A stretch of 64,000 nucleotides of DNA from Devosia aquimaris (lineage in GTDB: Bacteria; Pseudomonadota; Alphaproteobacteria; Rhizobiales; Devosiaceae). A program made the position numbers and the translations under genes. Location of the stretch: NCBI RefSeq assembly GCF_020169335.1, contig NZ_JAIEZN010000001.1, positions 1,071,426 to 1,135,425 of the forward strand. Reading direction: 5' to 3'. The notes beneath the pieces were generated by a model that was not told the origin of the DNA, did no database searches, and saw only the letters and a program-made list of their open reading frames with translations. Positions 51,238 to 60,234 of this stretch are shown in pieces. Position 1 is the first letter of the stretch. Every line of letters starts with the position of its first letter.

Positions 51238-51252
51238 CAACAGCTCGATAAC
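51224..51252 (+). promoter_or_regulatory. Sigma-70 promoter of the nucleoside operon
   Basis: A consensus -35 TTGACA (51224-51229) and a -10 GATAAC (51247-51252) are separated by 17 bases. Transcription would begin near 51259, about 38 bases before the amidohydrolase start. Confidence 0.6.
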
Positions 51253-51269
51253 TGCCGTCAATAAGCTTC

Positions 51270-51283
51270 GTAAACCGCTTTAC
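51270..51283. promoter_or_regulatory. LacI-family operator GTAAACCGCTTTAC
   Basis: GTAAA-nCGn-TTTAC has the central CG typical of LacI/PurR-family operators and perfect 5-base arms. It begins about 11 bases after the predicted transcription start, a classical repression position, and the adjacent minus-strand operon encodes a LacI-family regulator. Confidence 0.7.
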
Positions 51284-51296
51284 CTGCCAGGGTCGC

Positions 51297-52640
51297 ATGA
51301 ATTCTGTGCTCATAACCGATGCTGTGGTCCTCACCGTGGATGCACAAAATACCGTGCATGACGGCGGCTGGGTCGCCATCCGGGAGGGGCGGATTGCGGG
51401 TGTGGGCCCGCGCGAGACTTGTCCTGCGCACTCCGACTTTGACGAAGTTATCGCGCTGCCCGGCCACATCGTCATGCCGGGCCTGGTCAATGCTCATACC
51501 CATTCGGCCATGGTGCTGTTTCGCGGCCGCTCCGAGGGCCAGAGCTTGCTGACCATGGAAGGCTGGTACAATTCCATCCGCGAGCCCGAGCTGTCGCTCC
51601 TGGCTGAGGACATTGCGCCCGCCGTGTCGCTGAGCTGTGCCGAGATGTTGCTTTCGGGAACGACCACCTTCTGCGACCAGTATTTCTTCGCGGCCGAGAT
51701 CGCCCAGGCTGCCGGGGCCAGCGGCATCCGTGCCGTTGTTGCCTACGGCATTGTGCAGCTTGGCGATGCCGAGCGCGGCGATGCTGAACTGGCCAATGCC
51801 GCCGCCTTTATCGAGCAGCAACGCTCCGCCGATGGCCGCATCATCCCCTGGTTCGGCCCGCACGCCCCCTATGTCGATAACTCCGAGGATCTGCTGCAGG
51901 CCGAAGTGGCCATGGCTGTCAAATATGGCGTGGGCATGCACCTGCATATGGCCGCGGGCCCCGAGGACAATGCCGAAACCATGGCCCGCTATGGGCTGAC
52001 CGCCACGCAGGCGCTGTCGCGCGATGGCTTCTTTGCTGGCCGTGTTCATGCCGCCCATTGCCTCGACCTCTCAGACGAGGACATTGCCATCTTCGCTGCC
52101 GCGCCTGCGGCTTCGGTGGCCTATTGCGCAACGGCCGGTCTGCGCTCTGGCCGGGCAGGGGCCTGTCCGGCCGTCAAGCTCAAGGCTGCAGGCGTCACCG
52201 TGGCCCTGGGCACCGATAATGTCGCGGCCAACAACGCCTATGACATGATCGCCGAAATGCGGGTGGCCGGCCTTGTTGCCTCGCACCGCGAGGGCGTCGC
52301 CCAGCCCATTTCCAGCGCCGAACTCGTTCGCATGGCCACGATCGAGGGCGCCCGGGCGCTCGGCCTCGACCACGAGATCGGTTCCCTCGAAATCGGCAAA
52401 GCCGCCGACATCATTGCCGTGGACATGCGCGGACCAGGCTATTCGGAAACCCCCGACTATGAAACCGTTCTGGTCTATTCGGGCAGCGGTCGCGACGTCG
52501 CCCATGTCTGGGTCGCTGGCGAGCGCCTGGTCGCCGATCGGGTGTTGCTCAAGCGCGATTATGGCGATATCCGCTCGGCCTATTCAGCGACCTATCGGAC
52601 CTTCTGGGACCGGGTCGAACACAACAAGAAAGTAGCCTGA
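51297..52640 (+). CDS. Amidohydrolase/deaminase, TRZ/ATZ (MtaD-like) family
   Basis: 447 residues. Metal- and substrate-site residues are visible: LVNAHTHSAM (His67/His69), GVGMHLHMAA (His215/217), HAAHCLDLSDEDI (His251/254) and ALGTDNVAAN (Asp307). Family members deaminate adenosine, SAH/MTA, guanine or 8-oxoguanine, or remove triazine groups. The neighbourhood points to a purine nucleoside or base. ATG 51297 after CCAGGG. A GTG-started nucleoside hydrolase follows after 2 bases. Confidence 0.88.
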   Translation: MNSVLITDAVVLTVDAQNTVHDGGWVAIREGRIAGVGPRETCPAHSDFDEVIALPGHIVMPGLVNAHTHSAMVLFRGRSEGQSLLTMEGWYNSIREPELSLLAEDIAPAVSLSCAEMLLSGTTTFCDQYFFAAEIAQAAGASGIRAVVAYGIVQLGDAERGDAELANAAAFIEQQRSADGRIIPWFGPHAPYVDNSEDLLQAEVAMAVKYGVGMHLHMAAGPEDNAETMARYGLTATQALSRDGFFAGRVHAAHCLDLSDEDIAIFAAAPAASVAYCATAGLRSGRAGACPAVKLKAAGVTVALGTDNVAANNAYDMIAEMRVAGLVASHREGVAQPISSAELVRMATIEGARALGLDHEIGSLEIGKAADIIAVDMRGPGYSETPDYETVLVYSGSGRDVAHVWVAGERLVADRVLLKRDYGDIRSAYSATYRTFWDRVEHNKKVA

Positions 52641-52642
52641 GC

Positions 52643-53605
52643 GTGTCAAACTCCCTCAATCGCCTTATCCTGGATACCGATGGTGGCGTCGACGACGCCC
52701 AGGCCCTGCTGATGCTGATCGCCAACGGTCGCACCCCCGACGCCATCACCACTGTCTTCGGCAATGTCGGCCTCGAGGCCGCTACCCGCAATATCCTGAC
52801 AGTCCTGGCCGTTGTCGGCGCAGACGTGCCGGTTCACGCCGGCGCGGGTCGCCCGCTGACCCAGGCCGTCATTGACGCCAAATACATCCACGGCGAAGAC
52901 GGCCTGGGCGGCGCGCCACGGCCGGCCACCATCCCGCCCGTCGCCAGCCACGATGGCATCGGCTTTTTGATCGAGACCTTCCGCACTGCTGCCGCAGCCG
53001 GCGAAAAGGTCGATATTCTCATGATCGGCCCGCTGACCAATCTTGCTCTGGCGCTGCGTCTTGATCCCAGCATCATCAATGGCATCGGCCAGCTGACCAT
53101 CATGGGCGGCACCGTCTATGGCCGCGGTAACACCACCCCGGCTGCCGAGTTCAATATCTATGCTGACCCCGAGGCCGCCGCGGTCGTCTTTGGCGCCCAG
53201 ATCGACATCCTGGTCGCCCCCTGGGAGCCCTGCGTTACCCACAACATGACCGGCGCCGCCGTTGATGCTGCCTTCTCGGCCATCGCCGATGGTCCGGAAA
53301 AGGCCTTTTCGGAAGCCCTGGCCGATCATGCCCGGCGCACCAATGCAAGCTATGGCGGCGGCGACGTTTTCCGCTTCGTCGATCCTCTGGCGGCTGCGGC
53401 CGTCATTGAACCCTCGATTGTCACCAAGTCCATTCGCGCATCGGTCGATGTGGCCCTGGCGCCGGGCATTGCCCGCGGCATGACCATCGTTGACCCTTCG
53501 GGTCGCCTCGGCACACCGATGGTGACCCTGATTGAAGAGGCCCGGCAGGACCGCTTGGTCGCCCTTTACGCCGCCTCGATCGCTTACGTCCCAAAGAAGT
53601 CCTGA
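52643..53605 (+). CDS. Nucleoside hydrolase (IUNH family)
   Basis: 320 residues. The calcium/ribose motif LDTDGGVDDAQALLM (about 10-24; canonical DTDPGxDDA with Pro replaced by Gly) and the segment EFNIYADPEAA are typical. Near the C-terminus FRFVDPLAAAAVI has Val where group I enzymes have the catalytic His in HDP, so base specificity may differ. The enzyme would cleave N-glycosidic bonds of imported nucleosides to base plus ribose. GTG start 2 bases after the amidohydrolase stop. Confidence 0.9.
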   Translation: MSNSLNRLILDTDGGVDDAQALLMLIANGRTPDAITTVFGNVGLEAATRNILTVLAVVGADVPVHAGAGRPLTQAVIDAKYIHGEDGLGGAPRPATIPPVASHDGIGFLIETFRTAAAAGEKVDILMIGPLTNLALALRLDPSIINGIGQLTIMGGTVYGRGNTTPAAEFNIYADPEAAAVVFGAQIDILVAPWEPCVTHNMTGAAVDAAFSAIADGPEKAFSEALADHARRTNASYGGGDVFRFVDPLAAAAVIEPSIVTKSIRASVDVALAPGIARGMTIVDPSGRLGTPMVTLIEEARQDRLVALYAASIAYVPKKS

Positions 53606-53632
53606 ACCAAACCCCAAGCAGGAGTGCCGTCC

Positions 53633-54685
53633 ATGTCGTCCCCCAAATTCTCCCGCCGCACCGTCTTCGGCCTGATGGCTGCTGCCGGCCTGATGAGCTC
53701 GGTGTCTGCCGGTGCCGTCTTCGCCCAGGAATTCACCAAGGAAAACCCGCTCAAGGTCGCCCTCGTGGTGCACGGCAACCTCGGCGACAAGAGCTTCTTC
53801 GATAGCGCAGCCGCTGGCCTCGAACGCGCCAAGGCCGACCTGCCCGTGGAAGTGACCGTCATTGAGGCCGGCACCGACCGCGGCCGGTGGGAACCCGCTC
53901 TCGCCGACGCTGCCGATCAGGGTTTCAACGTCATCATCGCCGGTACCTGGGAAATGAACGGCTTCATGCAGACGCTGTCGCCTGAGTATCCGGATGCGAA
54001 GTTCATCCTGTTCGATGACACTCCAGACTTCAGCGGCGGCGCCTTCCCCAATATCCTCGCTATCACCTACCGCACCTCCACCGCCGCTTATCTGGCTGGC
54101 TATGCCGCCGCCAAGATCAGCCAGACCGGGAAGCTCGGTGAAATCCTGGGCGTTGAAGGCGCCACTGTCGTCGAATTCGCCGTCGGCTTCGAGCAGGGCG
54201 CCAAGGCCGCCAATCCCGAAGTTGAAGTCACCCGCGCCGTCGCTGGCTCTTTCACCGACCCGGCCAAGGGCAAGGAACTGGCCCTGGCTCAGTTCGCCCA
54301 GGGCGTTGACATCGTGTTCCCGATCGCTGGCGGCACCGGTATTGGCGCGCTGCAGGCTGCCCGTGACGAAGGCAAGCTGGCTGTGGGCGTCGACAGCGAC
54401 CAGGCCGAGATCTTCGCTGCCACCGACCAGGCCCAGGCCGATGTGATCTTCACCTCGGTGGAAAAGAAGGTCGGCGACTCCCTCTACACCGCAATCCAGC
54501 AGACCCTGGATGGCACCGCACCCTATGGCTCGACCCTGCTGCTCGGTCTGGCCGATGGCGCCGTCGGCATCGCCAAGAACGCATATTACGAGAAGCTTGT
54601 TCCCGCCGAAGTCCGCGCCGAGGTCGACGCCCAGGAAGCCAAGATCATCTCCGGCGAGATCACTGTCGACACCGTGATGCAGTAA
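53633..54685 (+). CDS. BMP-family ABC transporter substrate-binding lipoprotein-like protein
   Basis: About 350 residues. The signal peptide has twin arginines (FSRRTVFGLMAAAGLMSSVS). The mature domain is a BMP/Med fold for nucleosides: VALVVHGNLGDKSFFDSA, EAGTDRGRWEPALADAADQG and FPIAGGTGIGALQAARDEGK. The family imports purine nucleosides (BmpA/PnrA, RfuA-like members bind riboflavin). ATG 53633 after CAGGAG. A hairpin follows in the gap to the ATPase gene. Confidence 0.9.
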   Translation: MSSPKFSRRTVFGLMAAAGLMSSVSAGAVFAQEFTKENPLKVALVVHGNLGDKSFFDSAAAGLERAKADLPVEVTVIEAGTDRGRWEPALADAADQGFNVIIAGTWEMNGFMQTLSPEYPDAKFILFDDTPDFSGGAFPNILAITYRTSTAAYLAGYAAAKISQTGKLGEILGVEGATVVEFAVGFEQGAKAANPEVEVTRAVAGSFTDPAKGKELALAQFAQGVDIVFPIAGGTGIGALQAARDEGKLAVGVDSDQAEIFAATDQAQADVIFTSVEKKVGDSLYTAIQQTLDGTAPYGSTLLLGLADGAVGIAKNAYYEKLVPAEVRAEVDAQEAKIISGEITVDTVMQ

Positions 54686-54691
54686 TCCCTG

Positions 54692-54718
54692 CGGTCTCGC
54701 CGGCCTCCGGCGGGACCG
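54692..54718 (+). promoter_or_regulatory. Intercistronic hairpin after the BMP binding-protein gene
   Basis: A 12-bp stem CGGTCTCGCCGG/CCGGCGGGACCG with a 3-base CCT loop and one G-U pair, followed by TTCTCTTT, sits in the 58-base gap before the ATPase gene. It may terminate part of the transcripts or protect the upstream mRNA. Confidence 0.65.
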
Positions 54719-54743
54719 TTCTCTTTCCCAGCAAGGACGCACA

Positions 54744-56288
54744 ATGGCCGCTGTGCTTGAGGCGATTTCCATCGGCAAGACCTATCCGGGTGGCACTGTC
54801 GCCAATGACGGGGTTAACCTCTCGGTCGCGGCCGGGGAAGTCCATGCCGTCGTCGGTGAAAACGGTGCCGGCAAATCCACCCTGATGAAGATCCTGTTCG
54901 GCATCGAACAGCCCGACAAGGGTGAATTGCGCCTCGAAGGCAAGCCGATCTCTTTCGCCAATCCACGCGAAGCCATCGACAATGGCATCGGCATGGTCTT
55001 CCAGCATTTCTCGCTCGTGCCGTCCTTTTCGGTTTATGAAAACGTCGTGCTCGGCTCCGAACCGCGCAATGGCGTCCGCTTTGATCGCGAGAAGGCCATC
55101 GCCCAGGTGCGGGCCCTGTCCGAAAAATTCCGCCTGCATGTCGACCCGCTCCCCGCCGTGGGAGATCTGCCGGTCGGCCAGCAGCAGCGTGTCGAGATCC
55201 TCAAGGCGCTCTATCGCGACGCCCGCATCCTCATTCTTGATGAGCCCACCGCCGTCCTGGCGCCCCAGGAGGTCGAGGAGCTTTTCGTCGCCGTCCGCGC
55301 TTTGGTCGAGCAGGGGCGCACTGTCATCTTCATCGCCCACAAGCTCCCCGAAGTGTTGGAAATTTCCAACCGTATTACCGTCATGCGGGGCGGTAAGACA
55401 GTTGGGCAGGTCAACACCAAGGACGTCACCGAAGACAGCCTCGCCACCATGATGGTCGGCCGTGAGATCGCGCTGCGGGTCGATCGTGCCGCGGGCAGGG
55501 GTGATGTCGCCTGCGAGATCAAGGCGCTCAAGATCACCAGTGACACCGGCTCGACCATTGCCGAGGACCTCAACCTCCAGGTCCATGCCGGAGAAATCCT
55601 TGGTCTCGTCGGGGTCGAAGGCAATGGTCAGGCCGAACTGCTTGAGGCGGTCGCCGGCCTGCGCGATGTGGCCGATGGCGCCATCTATCTCAATGGAGAA
55701 AGCCTGCGCCCCCTTAGCGTCATCGAGCGCCGCGCGCGCGGCCTTGCGAGTATTCCCGAGGATCGACTGGCCCGCGGCCTTGCTGCGGGCGCCAGCATTG
55801 CCGAGAACATGGTAGCCACCCGCCTGGCTGATCGCCGCTATGTTCGCCATGGCCTGCTCGATCTCAACGCCATCAAGGCCAACGCCCAGGCACTGATCGA
55901 GCGCTTCTCCATACGCGCCGGTGGTCCGGCCTTTGCTGTCGGCACGCTCTCCGGAGGCAATATGCAGAAGGTTGTCGTCGCCCGCGAACTGGCCGAACAA
56001 CCCAAGCTTTTGCTGGTCAATCAGCCCACGCGCGGCGTCGATCTCGGCGCCACCCAATTCATCTGGAAGTCGCTCACCAAGGCCCGCGACGGTGGCGCTG
56101 CCGTGCTGCTGAGTTCGGCCGATCTCTCGGAGCTGCTGGCGCTTTCCGATCGTCTCGTGGTCTTTTACCGCGGACGCATCGTCGCCGCCTTCCACAACAG
56201 CGATGACCTCACCCCCGAAACGCTGGGCACCTACATGCTCGGCCTTAATACCCAGGAGCCCGAAACCATGCGGGCGGCCCTTCAATGA
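54744..56288 (+). CDS. ABC transporter ATP-binding protein with two ABC domains (nucleoside, NupA-like)
   Basis: 514 residues. First domain: Walker A VVGENGAGKSTLMKILFG (about 36-53), a signature with VGQQQRVEILKAL, Walker B ILILDEPTAVLAP. Second domain, from about 255: degenerate Walker A LVGVEGNGQAELLEAVAG, signature LSGGNMQKVVVAREL and LLLVNQPTRGVDLGAT. This is the usual architecture for BMP/rbs-type nucleoside importers. The permease gene overlaps by 4 bases. Confidence 0.93.
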   Translation: MAAVLEAISIGKTYPGGTVANDGVNLSVAAGEVHAVVGENGAGKSTLMKILFGIEQPDKGELRLEGKPISFANPREAIDNGIGMVFQHFSLVPSFSVYENVVLGSEPRNGVRFDREKAIAQVRALSEKFRLHVDPLPAVGDLPVGQQQRVEILKALYRDARILILDEPTAVLAPQEVEELFVAVRALVEQGRTVIFIAHKLPEVLEISNRITVMRGGKTVGQVNTKDVTEDSLATMMVGREIALRVDRAAGRGDVACEIKALKITSDTGSTIAEDLNLQVHAGEILGLVGVEGNGQAELLEAVAGLRDVADGAIYLNGESLRPLSVIERRARGLASIPEDRLARGLAAGASIAENMVATRLADRRYVRHGLLDLNAIKANAQALIERFSIRAGGPAFAVGTLSGGNMQKVVVARELAEQPKLLLVNQPTRGVDLGATQFIWKSLTKARDGGAAVLLSSADLSELLALSDRLVVFYRGRIVAAFHNSDDLTPETLGTYMLGLNTQEPETMRAALQ

Positions 56289-57382
56289 GTACTCTGGCAA
56301 ACCAGCGTGGTGCAGCGTTCCTGCGCGAAGTCGGGCGCGCTCTGACAGCCCTCGTCATCGCGCTCATTGTGGCGCTGATCGTCATCTTTGTGACCTCTGC
56401 CGATCCGGGCAAGGCCTTCAGCACCCTGGCCTCGGCGCCACTTTCGTCCAACCGCACCATGGGCCTGTGGATCGATGATGTCGCCAAGCTGACCCTCACC
56501 GGCCTGGCCTTCAGCCTGGTCTTCCAGGCTCGCCAGTTCTCCATGGGCGTCCAGGGCCAGGTCTATGTCGGCGGGCTTTTTGCTGCCTTTGTTGCCATGT
56601 CGCCGCTCGGTGCCACGCCCTTCGCCATTCCGCTGGGCATGCTGGCCGGCATGTTGGCCGGCGCCGTCTATGGCTTCGTTCCCGGCTATGCGAAGGCCCG
56701 CTTTGGCGCCAGTGAGATCGTCTCCTCGCTGATGCTCAACTACATCGCCATTCTGGTGGTCAATTATCTCATCCGCGCCCATCTGGCCCCTGCCGGCTCG
56801 GGCCAGCTAATGACCGCCAAGTTCCCAGATGCCGCTATCTTTCCCGCTATCATTCCCGGCACCCGCTTTGACCTCGGCATCGCCATCGCCCTGGTCGCGA
56901 CAGTGATTGTCTGGTTCCTGCTCTACCGGACCAACTGGGGTCTCAAGCTACGGCTGGTGGGTCACAATCCCAAGTTCGCCGAATATGCCGGCATTCGCGC
57001 CAGCTTCGTCATGGTCTCGGCCATGACAGTTGCTGGTTCACTTGGTGGCCTGCTGGGTTCGGTCTTCGTGCAGGGCAGGGCCTTTGGCAATCTCGCCCAG
57101 AATTTCGATGGCAATCTGGCCTTTGAAGGCATCCTGATTGCCATTGTCGCCCGCTCCCGCCCGCTGGCCGTGCCCTTTGTGGCGCTGGCCTATGGCTATT
57201 TGCGCCAGGGCGCCCAGCTCATGGGCATTCGCACCGACGTGCCCACCGAGATGATCGCGGTGGTCCAGGCTATCATCATCCTGCTGGTCGCCTCGTCCTT
57301 CTCTCTGCCGGGCAAGGCCCTGTTCAAGCGCCTCCTGGGGCAATCACCGGCATCTGCCGCCAGCGCGGAGGCCGCGAAATGA
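56285..57382 (+). CDS. ABC transporter permease (NupB/BmpB-like)
   Basis: 365 residues, about nine helices, BPD_transp_2 family. GASEIVSSLMLNYIAILVVN (about 140-159) and LRLVGHNPKFAEYAGIRAS (about 221-239) are the family motifs, as is DGNLAFEGILIAIVARSRPL. It overlaps the ATPase and the next permease by ATGA. Confidence 0.92.
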   Translation: MSTLANQRGAAFLREVGRALTALVIALIVALIVIFVTSADPGKAFSTLASAPLSSNRTMGLWIDDVAKLTLTGLAFSLVFQARQFSMGVQGQVYVGGLFAAFVAMSPLGATPFAIPLGMLAGMLAGAVYGFVPGYAKARFGASEIVSSLMLNYIAILVVNYLIRAHLAPAGSGQLMTAKFPDAAIFPAIIPGTRFDLGIAIALVATVIVWFLLYRTNWGLKLRLVGHNPKFAEYAGIRASFVMVSAMTVAGSLGGLLGSVFVQGRAFGNLAQNFDGNLAFEGILIAIVARSRPLAVPFVALAYGYLRQGAQLMGIRTDVPTEMIAVVQAIIILLVASSFSLPGKALFKRLLGQSPASAASAEAAK

Positions 57383-58329
57383 TCGAACTGTTGATGACGG
57401 TCTTTTCGGCGACCTTCTTTGTCACCGTGATCCGCACCACCACGCCTTTGCTTTTTGCCACCATGGGCGGCTTGATTGCTGACCTCTCTGGCGCGCTCAA
57501 TGTCGCGCTCGAAGGCATGATGCTGATTGCCGCGCTCACGGCTGTGATCGTCTCGGTCTATGCGCCCTGGTATGTGGCCGTACTCTCGGGCATGTCGGCA
57601 GGTGCGCTGCTGGGCGCGCTCATGGCGCTGTTCCATCTGCGCTTCAAGGCCGACATCATCCTGGTCGGCTTTGCCGTCAACATCCTGGCTGCCGGCGGCA
57701 CCGTCTTTGCCCTGTCCCAGGCTACGGGGGGTGACAAGGGCACCTCGATCAACCTGCAGTCCAAGGCCATCCCGGCGCTCGACCTCTCCTTGCTTCAGGC
57801 GATCCCCGGCGTCGGTCCTCTGCTCAAGAGCCTTTTGTCGGGCCATTCGCTGCTGTCCTGGCTGGCCGTACTCACCGTCATTGCCGTCTGGTTCTTCCTC
57901 TATCGCACCCCCTGGGGCCTCTGGCTGCGCGGCGTCGGCGAGTATCCCGCCGCGCCCGAAGCGGCAGGCATTCCGGTCAACAAGGTCCGTGCCTTGAGCC
58001 TGATCGCCTCTGGCGCCCTCGTGGGCATCGGCGGGGCACAACTGGCCATGTTCAACTATGTCGGGTTCACGCGTGACATGACGGCCGGTCGCGGCTTCAT
58101 CGCCTTGGGCGCCGTGCTGCTGGGCGCGCGCCATCCGGTCGGCGCCATGCTCGCAGCGCTGCTCTTCGGCGTCTTTGAGGCGCTGTCGATTGTCATGCCC
58201 AATCTGTTCAACTGGATCCCCAGCGAACTCATTCAGACTATTCCCTTTGTCGTCACCATCCTGGCCTTGGTGCTGTTCAGCTATCGCGCCCAGCGGGCCC
58301 GGCAACTGCGGACCCTGAGCAAGATATGA
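57379..58329 (+). CDS. ABC transporter permease (NupC-like, second of pair)
   Basis: 316 residues, about eight helices, BPD_transp_2 family. Motifs: GGLIADLSGALNVALEGMML (about 29-48), LWLRGVGEYPAAPEAAGIPV and GRGFIALGAVLLGARHPVGA. Heterodimer partner of the preceding permease. It overlaps the adenine deaminase-like gene by 4 bases. Confidence 0.92.
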   Translation: MIELLMTVFSATFFVTVIRTTTPLLFATMGGLIADLSGALNVALEGMMLIAALTAVIVSVYAPWYVAVLSGMSAGALLGALMALFHLRFKADIILVGFAVNILAAGGTVFALSQATGGDKGTSINLQSKAIPALDLSLLQAIPGVGPLLKSLLSGHSLLSWLAVLTVIAVWFFLYRTPWGLWLRGVGEYPAAPEAAGIPVNKVRALSLIASGALVGIGGAQLAMFNYVGFTRDMTAGRGFIALGAVLLGARHPVGAMLAALLFGVFEALSIVMPNLFNWIPSELIQTIPFVVTILALVLFSYRAQRARQLRTLSKI

Positions 58330-60188
58330 TCCGTCCCGATGATCTGATCCTCAATGCTGCCGACGAAGTGACAATCCGGCAGCATCTTCTGCTGGTCGCC
58401 CTGGGCAAGCGCCCCGCCGACAAGGTGATCGAGGTCGGGCGGCTCCTGGCCGTCTATGCCAACCAGTGGCTCGACAATCAGGAGATCGTCATCTCCGGGC
58501 GCCGCATTGCTTACGTTGGCCCCATCGGCTCATACCGGGGCGACGTGTCCGAGCGGTTCAAATACCCCCATCTCTCCGCTGTGCCCGGCTTTGGCGAAGT
58601 GCACAAGCACATTGAATCAAGCCATCTGACGCCCGAATTTGAGGCGGCCATGGTCATTCCGCGCGGCAACACCTGGACCTGCGAAGCCAGCCATGAATTC
58701 GCCAACGTCAACGGTGCCCGCAATACCGAATTCTGGCAAAAGGCGCGCCTCGCCGGTTCCCCGCTCAAGGTCTTCATCCAGCCCGGCTCCGCCGTGCCGC
58801 CCAGTGCCTGGGAAGAGAGCGGCGGCTGGTATGGCTATGAGGAGCAGAAGGACTTCCTGGCCCGCGACCTCAGCGTCACCGGCCTCGATGAAGTCATGGA
58901 TTGGCCCTCGGTCTGGGACCCCACCAATCCCGGCTATGCCCGCATGTGGGGCATGATCGGCGCGACTTTCGAGCGGCGTGGCGTTGTGGAAGGGCATGGC
59001 TCGGGCCTCACCGACCCACATGACATTTCCGCCTTTGCCGCTGCCGGGCTCAGTTCCGATCATGAAGTCTGGGCGCTTGACGAAGCCTGGGATCGCCTGG
59101 TGCGGGGCCTCTTCACCGAACTCCGCCCGTTCTCCTACGATGCCATTATTCCCGGCCTGATCGCCCGCGGCCTCAGCGACTGGTCCAACATCGCCTTTAC
59201 CACCGATGACCGCAGCGCCACCGATACCCTGCGCGATGGTGCCAGCGACTACAATGTTCGCCACGCCATCCATTTTGGCCTGTCGCCCGATATCGCTATC
59301 CAGTGCGCCACCATCAATCCGGCGCGTCATATGCGCATTGACCAGTGGGTGGGCTCCATTACCCCCGGCCGCTATGCCGATATCGTCCTTCTCGATGATG
59401 TTGCCAGCGTCTCCATCGCCCATGTCTATGCCGATGGCATTCTGTCCTCCGAGGGCACGCGCTTTATTGGCCCGATGCCGCAGATCGCCTGGCCTGATTG
59501 GGCCAATCGCACCATGAATATCGGCCGCTTCCTGACCGCCGACGACTTTGCAATTGCGGCCGAACCCGGCCGCAGCAGCATGACCGCTGCAGTGCTGCGT
59601 CCGTTCCATTGGAATGAGGATTTCCTCACCGAGGATCTTCCCGTGGTGGACGGCCAGGTGCAGCGCGATACTGCCCGCATGATCACTAAATGGTCCCTCA
59701 TCGACCGCTACCGCGGCGACGGCGCCGTGGCCTCCATGTTCTGGACCGGCTGCGGCCCCGAGGACGCTGATACGGCGTTGGCCTGCTCGGTCGCCCATGA
59801 CAGCCACAATGTCTGGTGCATCGGCTCGTCCGACAGCGCCATGGCAAAGGCCGTCAATCATCTGCAGTCCATCGATGGCGGGTGGGTACTGGTGCATCGC
59901 GGCGAGGTCGTCGCCGAGGTTCGTCTCGAGATCGCGGGCCTGATGACCGCGCGCCCCGCCGAGGCCTTCGATGCGGACATGCAGGCCTTCCTCGCCCGCG
60001 CCAACCAGGTCACCTGGATGTATCAGCCGGCAGCGATGAACCGCTGGAAGCCCGGCTTCCCCGAATTCCTGATCTTTGCCACGCTCACCTGTTCGCCCTG
60101 GCGTTGGGTGCTGGTGGCGCCATCCGAGCGGGCGCCCAATGGTTTCGTCAACGTCCAGACCGGCGAAACCCACGCCATAGTCTGGTGA
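58326..60188 (+). CDS. Adenine deaminase-like amidohydrolase
   Basis: 620 residues, adenine deaminase (Ade) family of the amidohydrolases. The HxH metal site is seen in GEVHKHIESSHL (family FxDxHxHIESS), with CEASHEFANVNG where DPHEIANVxG is usual, then VVEGHGSGL, SSDHEVWALDEAWDRLVRGL and FTTDDRSATDTL, and in the C-terminal domain SVAHDSHNVWCIGSSDSAMA with GGWVLVHRGE. Changes at DxHxH and DPHE make the substrate uncertain, though a purine base or related amidine is likely. It ends the nucleoside operon. Confidence 0.85.
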   Translation: MIRPDDLILNAADEVTIRQHLLLVALGKRPADKVIEVGRLLAVYANQWLDNQEIVISGRRIAYVGPIGSYRGDVSERFKYPHLSAVPGFGEVHKHIESSHLTPEFEAAMVIPRGNTWTCEASHEFANVNGARNTEFWQKARLAGSPLKVFIQPGSAVPPSAWEESGGWYGYEEQKDFLARDLSVTGLDEVMDWPSVWDPTNPGYARMWGMIGATFERRGVVEGHGSGLTDPHDISAFAAAGLSSDHEVWALDEAWDRLVRGLFTELRPFSYDAIIPGLIARGLSDWSNIAFTTDDRSATDTLRDGASDYNVRHAIHFGLSPDIAIQCATINPARHMRIDQWVGSITPGRYADIVLLDDVASVSIAHVYADGILSSEGTRFIGPMPQIAWPDWANRTMNIGRFLTADDFAIAAEPGRSSMTAAVLRPFHWNEDFLTEDLPVVDGQVQRDTARMITKWSLIDRYRGDGAVASMFWTGCGPEDADTALACSVAHDSHNVWCIGSSDSAMAKAVNHLQSIDGGWVLVHRGEVVAEVRLEIAGLMTARPAEAFDADMQAFLARANQVTWMYQPAAMNRWKPGFPEFLIFATLTCSPWRWVLVAPSERAPNGFVNVQTGETHAIVW

Positions 60189-60234
60189 CAAAGCGTTGCA
60201 CTGTGTTGGTTCTGCAGAACGAACCTTTACGGGG

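Noticed and set aside
52646..54778. 710-codon antisense frame across the nucleoside hydrolase and BMP genes
   Set aside because: It spans two well-defined genes and an intergenic hairpin; the translation is Gly/Asp-rich without domains, typical of a shadow frame.
54660..56300. 546-codon antisense frame opposite the double ATPase
   Set aside because: Sense strand has intact Walker and signature motifs in two ABC domains; the antisense product has no recognisable features.
58617..60191. 524-codon antisense frame opposite the adenine deaminase-like gene
   Set aside because: The sense product has metal-site and C-terminal family motifs; the antisense frame is a codon-bias artefact.
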